Shown here piece by piece: positions 23,247 through 34,224 of a stretch of DNA of 64,000 nt (the first letter of the stretch is position 1; each line of letters begins with the position of its first letter). The stretch lies in assembly GCA_037962975.1 (NCBI GenBank), contig CM075669.1, positions 186,256,501 to 186,320,500 on the forward strand, written 5' to 3'. Source of the stretch: Clitoria ternatea (taxonomy: Eukaryota > Streptophyta > Magnoliopsida > Fabales > Fabaceae). The position numbers and the translations under genes are program-made. The notes below the pieces were generated by a model, which did no database searches, was not told the origin of the DNA, and saw only the letters and a list, made by a program, of their open reading frames with translations.

Positions 23247-23429
23247 TGTGAACACCTCTTTTAGTCCGGTCCAAGTGGAATGAATCTTTTTTATACTGAA
23301 TTCTAATTCAAAATGGTCAAATTCGAGTAGAATGGCTCCAAAATAATCAGAACCGAGCGAAATAACTCAGAATGAAGCTTTTCCAAGTGAAATACAGCCC
23401 TGTTGGAGGCAAATCTGATTGGAATGACT

Positions 23430-25180
23430 CAAAATGATTAAATCCGAGCAAAATAACTCAGAATGAAGCTTTTCCAAGTGAAATACAGCCCTGTTGGAGG
23501 CAAATCCGATTGGAATGACTCAAAATGATTAAATCCGAGTAGGATGACTCAGATTAAAGCATTTCCGAGTGAAATACAACCCTGGTGGAAATAAATCCGA
23601 GTGAAAAAACTCAAAAAATGGTCAAATCCGAGTAAAAATTAAGAAAATCCAAGTGGAATGGCCCAAAAATGGAAAATCCGAGTAAGATGACTCTGATTGA
23701 AGCATTTAGGAGTGAAATATAGCCCTGTTGAACAAAAATCCGAGTGGAATGTGCACCATTTGGAGTAAATCCGAGTAAAATTACTCAGAATGGATCAAAT
23801 CCGAGTGGAATGTGCCCCTGTTGGAGTAAATCCGAGTGAAATTACTCAGAATGGGTCAGTTCCGAGTGAAATGCTTCACTGATGAAGGTGAATAGGAGTG
23901 GAATGACTCCCTGTCAGAGCCATTTCGAGTGATGAATAGCTGACTCTGTTGGAGGATGAATGCTGAGAAGGATTGCTTTCTAATTGCATCTAATCCGAGT
24001 GAAAATGCTAAGTTCCGACTGATCCTATGCCGAATGGTCAATCTTCAATCGGTTCCCGGGTGACAACAACCGAATGAAATAATTTCTGAATGAATGTGTG
24101 CAAAGTCTCTCCGAGTGGTTCAGGAGATACCGATTGATGAAACTGAGTTCTTAATTCTGATTGAAGCATGAGTTCCGAAGACTAGGATTTGTGAAGAACT
24201 TCTAAGAAAGTGCATCAAATAGCTGATTTCCGAGTAAAATTCCAATGTCTGAGTGGAAAATAGGTAGATTCCGAGTAAAAAAGTCAAATTTCCAATTTCT
24301 GAGTGCAAGGAAGGAAGGTTCCGAGTGAAAATGTCCAAGTTCCATTCTGATTCAGAGCTCCCAAGGTCAGTTCCGAGTAAATTCTTCAAGCAGTAAAGTT
24401 CTGTGTCACTTTTGAAGAAATTCCAAGTGAATGCTTCACACAGAGATGAGATCCGAGCAAAATACATCCGACTGAAAGAATTCCGAGTGTTGCCTCTTCA
24501 CTCATTTTCATCAAACCCGAGTCACCAATTTTCACCCAAATCTGACTCACCATTCTCACCCGGATTCCGAGTCATTTTTTTTTACTCATTTCCGAGTCAA
24601 TGTTTACCAAGTTCCGAGTCATCATTCTCACCTAATTCTGAGTTATTTTTAATCAGTTCTTGGTCAGTCTTCAATCATTTCTGACTCACTTTTACCAATT
24701 CCGTGTCATTCCTTTCAAGCATTTCTGACCACTCTCACTCAAATCCGAGCCAATTTTCAGTCGGAACCGACTGGCAATTCAATCATTTACCGAGCCCATT
24801 TCCACCAATTCCCACCCGGATTCCGAGTCATCCTTTACTCATTTCCGAGTCAATTTTTAAACAATTACCGAGCTACTTCTCACCCAATTCTGAGTCCTTT
24901 TAAACCCAATTCTGAGTCATTATTCAACCATTTCAGTCGGTTCCGAGTCACTTGTCACTCGGTTCTGATTGAATGTCTCACAGCAAACTCAAACCGAGCA
25001 AAGCCACTCGGAAAGGAGTATTTTCACTCGGCCTTCTATGGGGAATGCTTCATTCCACTCAGAATTGAATCCCAGTATGGATGAATACTGATTGGGAGGC
25101 TGATCCGAGCCATCCCCACTCGGATTTCCACTATTTTCTCTCGGATTTCTACCATCCTCTCTCGGATTGCACATGCTGAC
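23430..25180 (+). repeat. CCGAGT motif array (Ogre 5' LTR, upstream of TATA)
   Basis: Dozens of short units such as AATCCGAGTGGAATG. Up to about 24.95 kb the motif reads mainly CCGAGT; from about 24.95 kb it appears mostly reversed as ACTCGG. The same array is in the 3' LTR at about 40020-41770. Confidence 0.85.
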
Positions 25181-25332
25181 CTGGATTCCACCACCCAAGT
25201 GGATCCAGGAATCCTGCAGGTGGCTGGCAGACAAGGGGCGGAAGTGGAGGAATTAAAAAATTCGCACCAGCCACTGTCCCCCACTACCAGGACCGAGTGG
25301 AAGCCTGAGCTGGCATTCCACTCGATAAAGCC

Positions 25333-25340
25333 TATAAATA
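25333..25340 (+). promoter_or_regulatory. TATA box of the Ogre 5' LTR
   Basis: TATAAATA in the context CCTATAAATAGAGGGC, about 2.1 kb into the LTR and followed by a C/T-rich leader. It is a probable pol II promoter, and the LTR copy at 41928-41935 is identical in context. The F LTR has the same box. Confidence 0.7.
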
Positions 25341-25589
25341 GAGGGCTGAAGCTTCGAAACAGGGGGCATTCATTAAGTGAGAAACCTCTGCTTGAATTCA
25401 CCCTCATCCTATCTCTCTCACACACTGTCCAGTCCCCTTCCAGCCACCAAACACTCTCCAGCTCCCTCCTCTCACCCTCTCCAACAGCCCCACTCCCCCT
25501 TCTCCACCAACCGTTCTCCTCAAACCCACATCAACCGTCCTTCTTCCTTAAAACCACCAACACCGTCCCTCTTCTCATTCAGTCTCACT

Positions 25590-25870
25590 CGGGTATTCAC
25601 TCTTCACTCGGTAATTCACTACTTTCACTCGGTATTTCCTATTTCCACTCGGTATTTCATTTTTTACTCGGTTTTTTCCATTTTTACTCGGTTTTCTGCT
25701 TTTATCACTCGGTTTCTTCCATTTCTACTCGGTTTCTTCCATTTCCACTCGGTTTCTTCCATTTCCACTCGGTTTTTTTTCCATTTCCACTCAGTTTTTT
25801 CCATTTTCACTCGGTTTTTCCCTCTTTCTCACTCGGTTTTCTCTTTTTCCCTTCAGTTTTCGCTCATTTT
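25590..25870 (+). repeat. CACTCGG tandem array (Ogre 5' LTR, after TATA)
   Basis: About 14 units of 16-22 bp of type CACTCGGTTTCTTCCATTTC, in reverse orientation to most of the upstream CCGAGT units. It is transcribed if the TATA box is used. The 3' LTR copy lies at 42180-42465. Confidence 0.85.
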
Positions 25871-26905
25871 CCCTCTGTTTTCCGAATTTACTGTTTCCCT
25901 TTCTCTTTTGTAGCTTCTGCTACCTTCCCCTTTCGCTTCATAGTAAAATATAATAAAGGGAAATAAATGCTTCCTATGTTTTCTTTCAAATCTAAATAAA
26001 ATTAAAAAAAAGGAAACAAATCATTTTTAAATAGTTTCGTACGGGAGCACTTCCGTCTACACAACCTCTTTAGGATTCGTACACGTGCGAAGAACTTCGC
26101 CTTGTACGAGTTCCCCACCTCAGTGACATCCATCATCATCTCCCAAGTCTTTTCCTAAAAGAAAAAACACTCAGAACTACGTAACCCTGATTTCTTGATA
26201 ATTCAAGAATACGTAGGAGCAGGACCTCAACTCCTGTCGGGCCCATCTTTCTTATTTCTTTTTTTTTGATTTATTTCCTCACTTTCATGTTTCTTTCATA
26301 AATGTTCTTCTTTTTGGTCGCTTCCGTGAAAATCAATTTAGACGTGACGTCTTGTTGATTTCCCCCTAGTTTTTGCTCAAGCCTCGCCATAATTCATAGG
26401 GAAGGGGTACTTAGGACGAGACGCCCCGCTTATCTCTTTCCTATCCCTGTTTTTTTTTATCCGAGAACGTCTAATTTAGGCGTGATGCCTTATTAGCATT
26501 CTCTTTCCCTCTCTGTCTCATATCGAAGTCGAGTTTAATTCGGATGAAACGTCCCATTGACCTCGCTTCGACATTCTATGTTTGTACAGTTCTCTCACTC
26601 CATTCTGTCGTTTTTAAATAAAAAATACAACAATAAAAGGGAAGAAATAAACCATCTTTTGTAAGGCTATTTATGTTGCGCATTTTCAATCTTGGTACTG
26701 TTTTTGACAGGCGATGTAGGGTGCTAATACCTTCCCTATTTGTAACCGACTCCCGAACTTGAATCTCAATTGTTAACCAGTGCTTTACTGAACTTAGTTT
26801 TTTTCAATGTTTTTCCTATGGATAAAAACGTTGGTGGCGACTCCCTGTTTCATCTTAAACCTTCTTTCTTTCTCGCTGCACCGTCGTGATCCAGGTTGCG
26901 ATAGA

Positions 26906-26924
26906 TGGCGACTCCGCTGGGGAC
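26906..26924 (+). other. Ogre primer-binding site, tRNA-Arg type
   Basis: TGGCGACTCCGCTGGGGAC starts 2 nt after the LTR. Its complement ends in CGGAGTCGCCA, which fits the acceptor end of a plant tRNA-Arg, the primer known for Ogre elements. Confidence 0.8.
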
Positions 26925-27991
26925 ACTTAAGAGAGTCAGGCCAGTTTGGTTGAAAGCGCGTTTTTTTTATAGCCTTTGTTTAGCTTGGATTTCTCCCCCT
27001 TGTTTTTATTTTCTGTTGATTGTTGTGAATGTTCGTTATTGTTTTAAATTGCATCTTGTTATTAGCTTTATTGTCCATGTTCTATATGATTGTTGAACCC
27101 TAGGGTAGAAGACTATGTTACTTTTCTGCAATCATTGAACCCTAGGGTAGACGACTTTGTATATTTGTTTTGTGTTTGTTCTTTGTGCAGAATGAGGTAA
27201 GGTAAAAGGTATTGAATGCCCTTTCATACACTACACTCACAAATTACTCGTACACACTTATGAGTGGCGCCCTATACCCAGGCCCCAAATGAAACTTAAG
27301 TTAGGAGGGGTTGGTATACAGAATCGTATAGGATGTACTTCCTATCCAGTGATCGTGAGAACCCCAACTAGAGTTCGACCTCTTGTGACATACGCACCTA
27401 GTGGTTCCCCACTGTTGCGTCCCTGTCATGGGTAGGATCTTGGCTCTAGTGACCTTCTAAAAGTCTAGTATAAGCCACCCGGTGTGGAGAGTCACTTTTA
27501 GATAAGCCCTAGGGTCCAGAGAAAACCTTCAACAAAACCTGATTTAGGCCACAAAAGGGCAAACTTTACTTTACCTTATGTCATTTTCACTTTCCTGTTA
27601 TCAAAAAGGGATTATCTATCATCCAAAGATTCGCTTAGTCTTGGAAAATCTTTGGAACACATAAATATTCTTCGGGTGAATGGATGATCCTCTCTTTTTT
27701 GTCATGTATCTCTGAGTCCGAAGTCATAGGTTCTCCTAATCGTCAAAGGAAAAATACAAAAAAAAATTTATACTTCATTTCCCTCTGGTTGAAGTGGCAA
27801 TGACGATTGGGAAAACCTACGACTTTTGAGCTCGCATGAGTTTTAGAAATCCATGTTCCCCCCATTTTTTTAACTTGTATCAAATCCCTGGGAGGAACAT
27901 TGATCTTTAGGACTTGATAATAACTGGTTCCATTCTTTGTCTTGATGTTCACAGGGGACGATTCCGAATTTGTTGGTATTTCTAAGACAGT
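26925..27991 (+). other. Ogre leader between primer site and ORF1
   Basis: No coding frame. It holds two copies of the 10-bp palindrome ACCCTAGGGT (27097-27106 and 27139-27148) 42 bp apart, in similar surroundings. Confidence 0.6.
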
Positions 27992-29931
27992 ATGGAAATT
28001 AACATGGGACACAGTAATTGTGATATAGGGGTGACTGAATTGAAGAAGTTATTGCACCTCAAGGCTAGAAAGGTCAATACTGACAGTTTACAAGCACTAG
28101 GGAAAAAACTGAGCTTGACACAAAAGATGACTTTCGTGAGGAAGTATGGGAAGATCCTGAAACTCTTGGAGGTAGACGTCCAAACAGAAGCCATCACAGC
28201 TCTGGCACAATTCTATGACCCACCCCTCCGATGTTTCACTTTTCAAGACTTTCAACTGGCACCCTCCATAGAAGAGTTTGAACAAATATTGGGGATGCCA
28301 GTGGAAGAACAGATTCCTTATCGCCATCTGGACCATCATGCGTCAGTCACTTCTGTCGCTCATATTTTGAAGGTCCATCCTGAAATGTTAAAAGGAGTAC
28401 AAATGAACAGAAATCAGATTCCCGGATTTACTAGGGAATTTCTGGAGAAACACATGCATGTCTTGGCAGAGAGGGAAGAATGGGAAGCTTTCATCCATAC
28501 CTTGGCTCTCACTATCTACGGAGTTGTCTTATTCCCTAACTTAGACAACTACGTGGATTATGATGCTATAGGTGTTTTCACCGCTCGCAAGCACAGACTG
28601 GAAAATCCCGTCACAGCAATATTGGCCAATGTCTATTTACCTTGGATTTCTGTCATACCCAAGGAGGAAAGAGGATTATTTGCTGTTTGCCTATTCTGTA
28701 TGTGTGGCTCACATCCCACGCTTTTCATCAACTATGCAAAGCCGAGTGTCCCATTTCTGATTTAAAGTTGTGTCAGTTGGCAACGAAGAATGGGCGTGAG
28801 TGGGCTAATCACCTTGTGGGCCTTATAGCAGAAAAGGTGAGATGGTGTCCTCAATGGCTAGAAGTTGAGTCCATCATTTATAGCTGTGGAGGATATCCAA
28901 ATGTTCCTCTAATGGGGACACAAGGTTGCATCAATTATAATCCTGTTATTGCTAAGCGGTAGTTGGCTTATCCTCTACTTGGGCCGCCGGACGAAGCACT
29001 GCTTACTCCTTTCGTTTTGTACTATGCGAATGGGAATTACACCTCCACTATTCGGGACATAGCCAATGCCTGGAAGAAGGTCCATAGGATGGGCAAAGAA
29101 CTGGGAGCACGAAGCCATGATGTAAAAGTTGAATACTTAGATTGGGTGGTGAATAGAGTCTCCATCGTGAAATTGCCTTTCAAGGGCCCCTCATACCAAC
29201 CTGAGGACACAGTTCCTCCGCCGTGCATTATGGAGGACAAGGTTACCATATCACTAAAAGCCCAAGTAGAAGAGCTAAAGGCAAGGAATCAAAAACTGGA
29301 AGAAGATCTCCTAAAGTGCCAACAAGAGTGCGCCCTCCATAGGAAAGAGAATTCTGAAGGAAGGCATGCTATGGAAGAGATGCGGAAAAAGAGAAAGATT
29401 GATGAAGATTACAGAATAAAACAAGATCAATGCCTTCGGGCGGCCAATTCGCAGTTAAAGATGAAAGGTCAGCAGAGCGATGCTGTATTGGCCGAAAAAC
29501 AAATTTTGAAGGACATGCTGGTACGATCCAAGGAGAAGGAAAATGAGGCTTTGGTGTAGAAAGAGATGTTACAAACCCAGGTCCGTAAATTGGAACTACA
29601 GCTAGAGGAAGTAATAAATGCCTACGAACAAGAGATAAACACAGAGCATAAAAAAGCCCTTGATGCTGAACGACGTTGCTAGGAGACTACATAGGCTCTG
29701 AGGGCAGAGTTGGCCCAAAGTGACGAAATCATTCATTCATGGATGGATCGTTTCGCTAAATTGGCTTACCTAGCCAATGGAGTCCTAGAAGATTTTCCCT
29801 CAATGTTGGAGCAAGCCGAAGGCATGGTCAATCCCCTGTCCACTCCCAAAGAGATATCATCATTTTTGAGCTATTGCCAGGAAAGACTTTGTAAAATGAG
29901 GGCCATGATTGCCCGAGCCAGGAGTGGCTAA
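27992..29931 (+). pseudogene. Ogre ORF1, frameshifted
   Basis: The frame from ATG at 27992 gives a 257-residue stretch with DPPLRCFTFQDFQLAPSIEE and SHPTLF segments typical of the ORF1 that precedes gag in legume Ogre elements; its function is unknown. Near 28698 the reading shifts by one base to the frame that continues KAECPISDLKLCQLA, so the gene is broken there. In the second frame, stops occur at about 28960, 29557, 29680 and 29692. From about 29240 the product is a long Lys/Glu-rich coiled coil (LKAQVEELKARNQKLEEDL). It ends with TAA at 29929-29931. The start codon is preceded by leader sequence without competing frames. Confidence 0.75.
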
Positions 29932-30239
29932 AGTTTTGTAATCTGAATCTTTCTAGCAACATTGTATCGTTTGGAAGAACAAAATAATGAAACTCTTTTC
30001 ATCTCCACAAGTTGTCTCATGATAATTTCCAATATTCTGTTATACCGAGTACTTTTGAACGCGACGTTCTGGGGAAAGGTTGAGGAATACGTGTCAAATT
30101 CGGAATCGTATCCCGCGTATGCCCATTTATTTTTCTTTTATCTTCTTTAACTGTTCCCTTTATTTTTCTAACCGTTTGTCATGATTCTTTAGACACTACG
30201 GGTAAGCATCCCTACGCGACCAGGCTCAGAAAGAAACTC
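29932..30239 (+). other. Ogre spacer between ORF1 and gag
   Basis: About 300 bp, AT-rich, with no frame of interest. A pyrimidine-rich stretch TTCTTTAG at 30186-30193 could act as a splice acceptor ahead of gag. Confidence 0.45.
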
Positions 30240-32231
30240 ATGGCCGATATAGAACAAGAAAATGAGAATTTGCGAGCTGAGGTTAATCAGTTGAAAGAAC
30301 AAATGGCTGAAATGGCCAAGATGTTCGAAAGGAGAATCGCAGAAAGGGATTCTTTAGCGGAAGTTGAAAATGCTAGGCAGCAATCTCCCATTCCCCAACA
30401 CGCTCAAGGTCATGCTGGAGGACCGAGCTCAAACCCTGCAGGGCCTACTGTTACCGTTCGCCTTGGTAAATCGAACCCTGCCCATGTCCAACAACACACT
30501 TTTGTCGATAAAGAAGGGAATGTCATACCCTTCCCACAGTATGGGTTACCCCCGGGCTATTTCCCGCCACTCCAAGAGGAGCCAGATTATCAGGAAACAA
30601 TCCTTCACGCGGTTCAACCAAACATCCCACCTGTCCGGAATCCTCAAACGATTCCGGTCTATACACAGGCTGAACAACCACAAGCTGCCCAAGCCACAGC
30701 TGGACACTAAGCCTCAATTCTGAATGAGAGCCCGACACATGTTGACCGACCAGTCAGGAGTGCTAGTCACTATGTCGTTGCAGGTCCAAGTACTGCCACT
30801 GCTGCTACCCAGGAAGGAAGATTAGAGTTCTTGGAAAGGCGTTTAAGGGAAATGGATGGAATGAATCGATTTGGATTAGGCAGTGCTGCACAACTATGTC
30901 TATTTCCCGACATTGTTATTCCTCCCAAATTCAAAACGCCTAAATTTGATAAGTATCGGGGGCTGACATGTCCAAAAAACCATCTTACCATGTACTGCCG
31001 GAAGATGGCTTCGCATGCCTCCAACGACTCTCTGCTCATCCATTGTTTTCAAGATAGTTTGGCTGGAGCGCCTCTGACCTGGTACAACCATCTTGAACGA
31101 TCTCGTATACGCTGTTGGGAGGATCTGGCAGATGCTTTCATGCAACAGTATAAGTACAATTTGGACATGGCGCCAGATAGAGTACAATTGCAGAACATGT
31201 CCAAGAAAGACAACGAGACGTTCAAAGAATACGCCCAACGGTGGCGTGAAGTAGCAGCGCAAGTTGACCCACCTCTGTCTGAGAAAGAGGTGATCTCGAC
31301 ATTTATTGACACACTCCAATCGCCATTCTATGACAAGATGATTGGAAGTATTTCATCCCACTTCTCCGATATCGTCACTATCGGAGAAAGAATAGAGAAT
31401 GGCCTCCGGACAGGGAAGATCGCCCGAGGTCCAGCTGGGGTTAATGCAGCAAGAAGACCCTCCCATGGGGAAGGAAAGAGAAGAGAGGGAGAGACTAATC
31501 TAATCTCCTATAATCAGAGAAGAAACCAGCCGAGGTCACCCACCCCGGTCGCCTTTCCATCAACCTATCATAATACACCACATCCATATGTGGCTGCCGT
31601 TCAAACACCACATCCACCACATTTCTGCCCACCTGTCATGCGACCGCCTGCACCACTACAAGCACCATATCAACCACAAGTGCCGTACCAACAACCACAA
31701 ATGAACCCACCGAATCCAAATCAGAGAAGGCAAAACAATGACCGGGCCCCACCGCAATTTGATCTGATTCCCATCTCTTACACAGAGCTTCTCCCTTACC
31801 TCATCGAAAACATGATGGTAGTGCCATGCCCTCTAAAGCCACTTCAGCCGCCATATCCTAGAGGGTACGACCCAAATGCACGGTGTGATTACCACGCTGG
31901 TGCACTGGGACATTCTACTGAGAATTGCCTGGCACTGAAGTTTAAGGTAAGGGACCTAATCCGGGCCGACTGGATAAGCTTTAAAGAAGGGAGCCCAAGT
32001 GTGACAACCAATCCCCTTCCAAATCATAAAGGATCGGATGTCAATGCTATAGAGGGGGATGAAGAATGCATTTCCAAAGTAGAGGACATCCAAATGCCTT
32101 TGGAAACAATACACTCCTATATGCTGAAGGTGGGATTAATAGAAGGGTCATGGGATGAAGAGTATAATGACCTCCAGTCCACAAAGCGAAGGGGCTTCCA
32201 GGAAACCCTCCAAAGATTCATGAATGCTTGA
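30240..32231 (+). pseudogene. Ogre gag (one internal stop)
   Basis: This capsid/nucleocapsid polyprotein would package element RNA in the cytoplasm. ATG at 30240 opens MADIEQENENLRAEVNQLKE, an N-terminal coiled coil. A TAA at 30708-30710 interrupts the frame, which continues without shift through 30831. The core has PKFKTPKFDKYRG and the ALTWYN-like LTWYNHL motif at about 31077-31097. A Pro/Gln-rich linker (31540-31740) follows, then a zinc-knuckle variant CDYHAGALGHSTENC near 31886-31930. A TGA at 32229-32231 ends it, but the frame is again open into protease, so both stops look like point mutations in one gag-pro frame. Confidence 0.85.
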
Positions 32232-33810
32232 GTCATAGAGGTCTGCAGGCACCGTGAAGGACAAGTAAATATGGTACAAAGACATGGCAAGGCACGAGTT
32301 CCGAAACCCCTGGTTGTATACTATAACAAGGATACGCCAGCGGCTTCGGCTCCTGCCAAGGCTGTCTTCACGGTAAAGGCACCAACCCCTTTCCCCTTCC
32401 AGAATTCCCATGTTGTGCCATGGAGGTACAATACAGATGTGGTCGTCACCAATCCCGAAGCGATCAACTCCATGCCATCCTCCTCTATTACAAATATAAC
32501 CGGAGTGGGAAGAATGACACGGAGTGGAAGGGTATATACGCCACCTGAGCCTAAACAAGGCAAGACTACCAGAGAAGGAAAAACTGAGAAAGAAGTAGCC
32601 TCTGGCGAAACAAAGGGGGCTGTGACTGAAGAGGAAGCCCAGGAATTTCTGAAGTTTATTCGCCATAGTGACTACCAGGTGTTGGACCAATTGAACCACA
32701 CCCCTGTGAAAATTTCCTTGTTGTCTTTGCTAATGAGTTCCGAACCACATCGAAACACGTTGATGAAGGTGTTGAGCGAGGCACACGTGAAGCATGATTT
32801 ACCCGTCGAACAATTCGGGGGCATAGTGGGGCATATCATTGCCAATAATTACTTGACCTTCACAGATGAGGAAGTACCTATTGAAGGAAGAGGGCACAAC
32901 AAAGCCCTCCATATTTCTGTGAAATATCAGGATTATATCCTGGCAAAAGTACTTGTGGATAATGGGTCTTCTCTGAACGTCATGCCAAAATCCACGTTGG
33001 CAAAACTGCCTTTCGATGGAACATATATGAGACCTAGCTCTATGGTTGTGCGGGCTTTTGACACGTAGGGAAGTCATTGGAGAAATTGAATTGCCTATAC
33101 AAGTCGGACCCTGTACTTTCCAAGTACTCTTCCAAGTGATGGATATCGTGCCCGCCTACAGCTGTTTATTAGGGCGACCATGGATCCATTCGGCGGGGGT
33201 GGTCCCCTCCACGCTGCATCAAAGACTAAAATTCATCATCAATAACAAGTTGGTGACTGTTTCTGGGGAGGAGGACCTTTTGGTCAGCAAACCCATATCC
33301 ACTCCGTACATTGAGGCCGCCGAGGAAGCCCTCGAAACATCCTTCCAAGCCTTGGAGATTGCCAATGCAACAAGCATTGTAAAGGTGTCTTTCCCCAACG
33401 TACCTCTAATGGTGACGCTGAACATGTTGCGGAAAGGGTACCAACCCGGAAAAGGATTAGGGCGGGATTTAGAAGGCAGAACCCAACCGGTGAGTCTCCC
33501 GGAAAATAAAAACAGATATGGTTTGGGATATAAGCCCACTGTGACGGATAAGAAAAGGGTTAAAGAGGAAAAGAAGGGGAGGAAAGTTGCTCGCCTTACT
33601 GGTCAAGAGATCAACGCTGCGAGAATCCCTATCTGCGATCTCTATCAGAGCTTTAAGAGCGTCAGAGTGATATATCCGGATCAAGTTACCATAGTTGAGA
33701 ACGAGCCTGACCTCAATGTGGAGCTGGTATATGCTTGCCATCCAGATCAAGAGCTGAGCAATTGGGAAGTCATGGAGTTCCCTACAACCATTAACATTCT
33801 ATCAGAGTAA
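32232..33810 (+). pseudogene. Ogre protease with G-patch-like tail (frameshift)
   Basis: The frame continues from gag through 32271. The aspartic protease active site reads LVDNGSSLNVM at 32953-32985; Asp-Asn-Gly replaces the usual Asp-Ser/Thr-Gly, as is common in Tat/Ogre elements. A frameshift near 33060 (TAG at 33066-33068 in the old frame) moves reading to the next frame, which carries LLGRPWIHSAGVVPSTLHQ, the second protease motif. At about 33415-33480 a Gly-rich GYQPGKGLGRDLEG segment followed by GLGYKP looks like a G-patch. The frame ends with TAA at 33808-33810, overlapping a likely intron donor. Confidence 0.8.
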
Positions 33811-34000
33811 TCACTGTATTTCATAATTTGGTGGTCCCCTTGCCATGCCCAAGGCTCCGGGACCCATTTTGTAACAAGGGCAGAACTTGTTTATTTTATT
33901 TTTGAAAACTAATGAACACATTTTATTTCCCATCACCTCATCTTTGTGCACTCTATTTTTCTCAAACCTTTCACTTGTTTGTTCTCTTTTCACTTTATAG
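33807..34000 (+). other. Putative intron between Ogre protease and RT
   Basis: A GTAATC donor at 33807 and a pyrimidine-rich tract ending in TATAG at 34000 bound 194 nt with no coding features. Ogre elements are known for an intron at this position whose removal joins protease to RT. After 34000 an acidic linker reads NDFPENDENLDLFHD, with a one-base frame disturbance near 34024 and a TAG at about 34159. Confidence 0.55.
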
Positions 34001-34224
34001 TATAACCCGAATGCAGATCCAAAAATGATTTCCCTGAGAACGATGAAAACCTAGATTTATTTCATGACCCTGTTTATCCAAATGATTGCGTCTACGAGGA
34101 AAGTGAGGAAGACTTTGGACCCTCATCTGAATTGACGAGATTGTTGGAACAAGAGGATTAGGAGATCTGCCCACATCAGGAGGAAATTAAAATCATCAAC
34201 CTTGGAGGTGAAGGAGAAGATAAA

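Larger units (their letters stand above)
23247..26903 (+). repeat. Ogre 5' LTR (3657 bp)
   Basis: It begins TGTGAACACC and ends GCGATA; the 3' LTR ends GCGACA, so the last CA has mutated here. It contains a dense CCGAGT array, a TATA box at 25333-25340, a pyrimidine-rich leader, a CACTCGG array and a conserved hairpin near 26040. Confidence 0.92.

Noticed and set aside
25199..25966. 255-codon frame rich in Phe, Ser and His in the Ogre LTR
   Set aside because: It spans the TATA box, leader and CACTCGG array. The peptide is a translation of the tandem repeat and the copy in the 3' LTR is frameshifted.
26906..26924. Primer-site sequences as tRNA genes
   Set aside because: Only the short complement of a tRNA 3' end is present; no cloverleaf on either strand.
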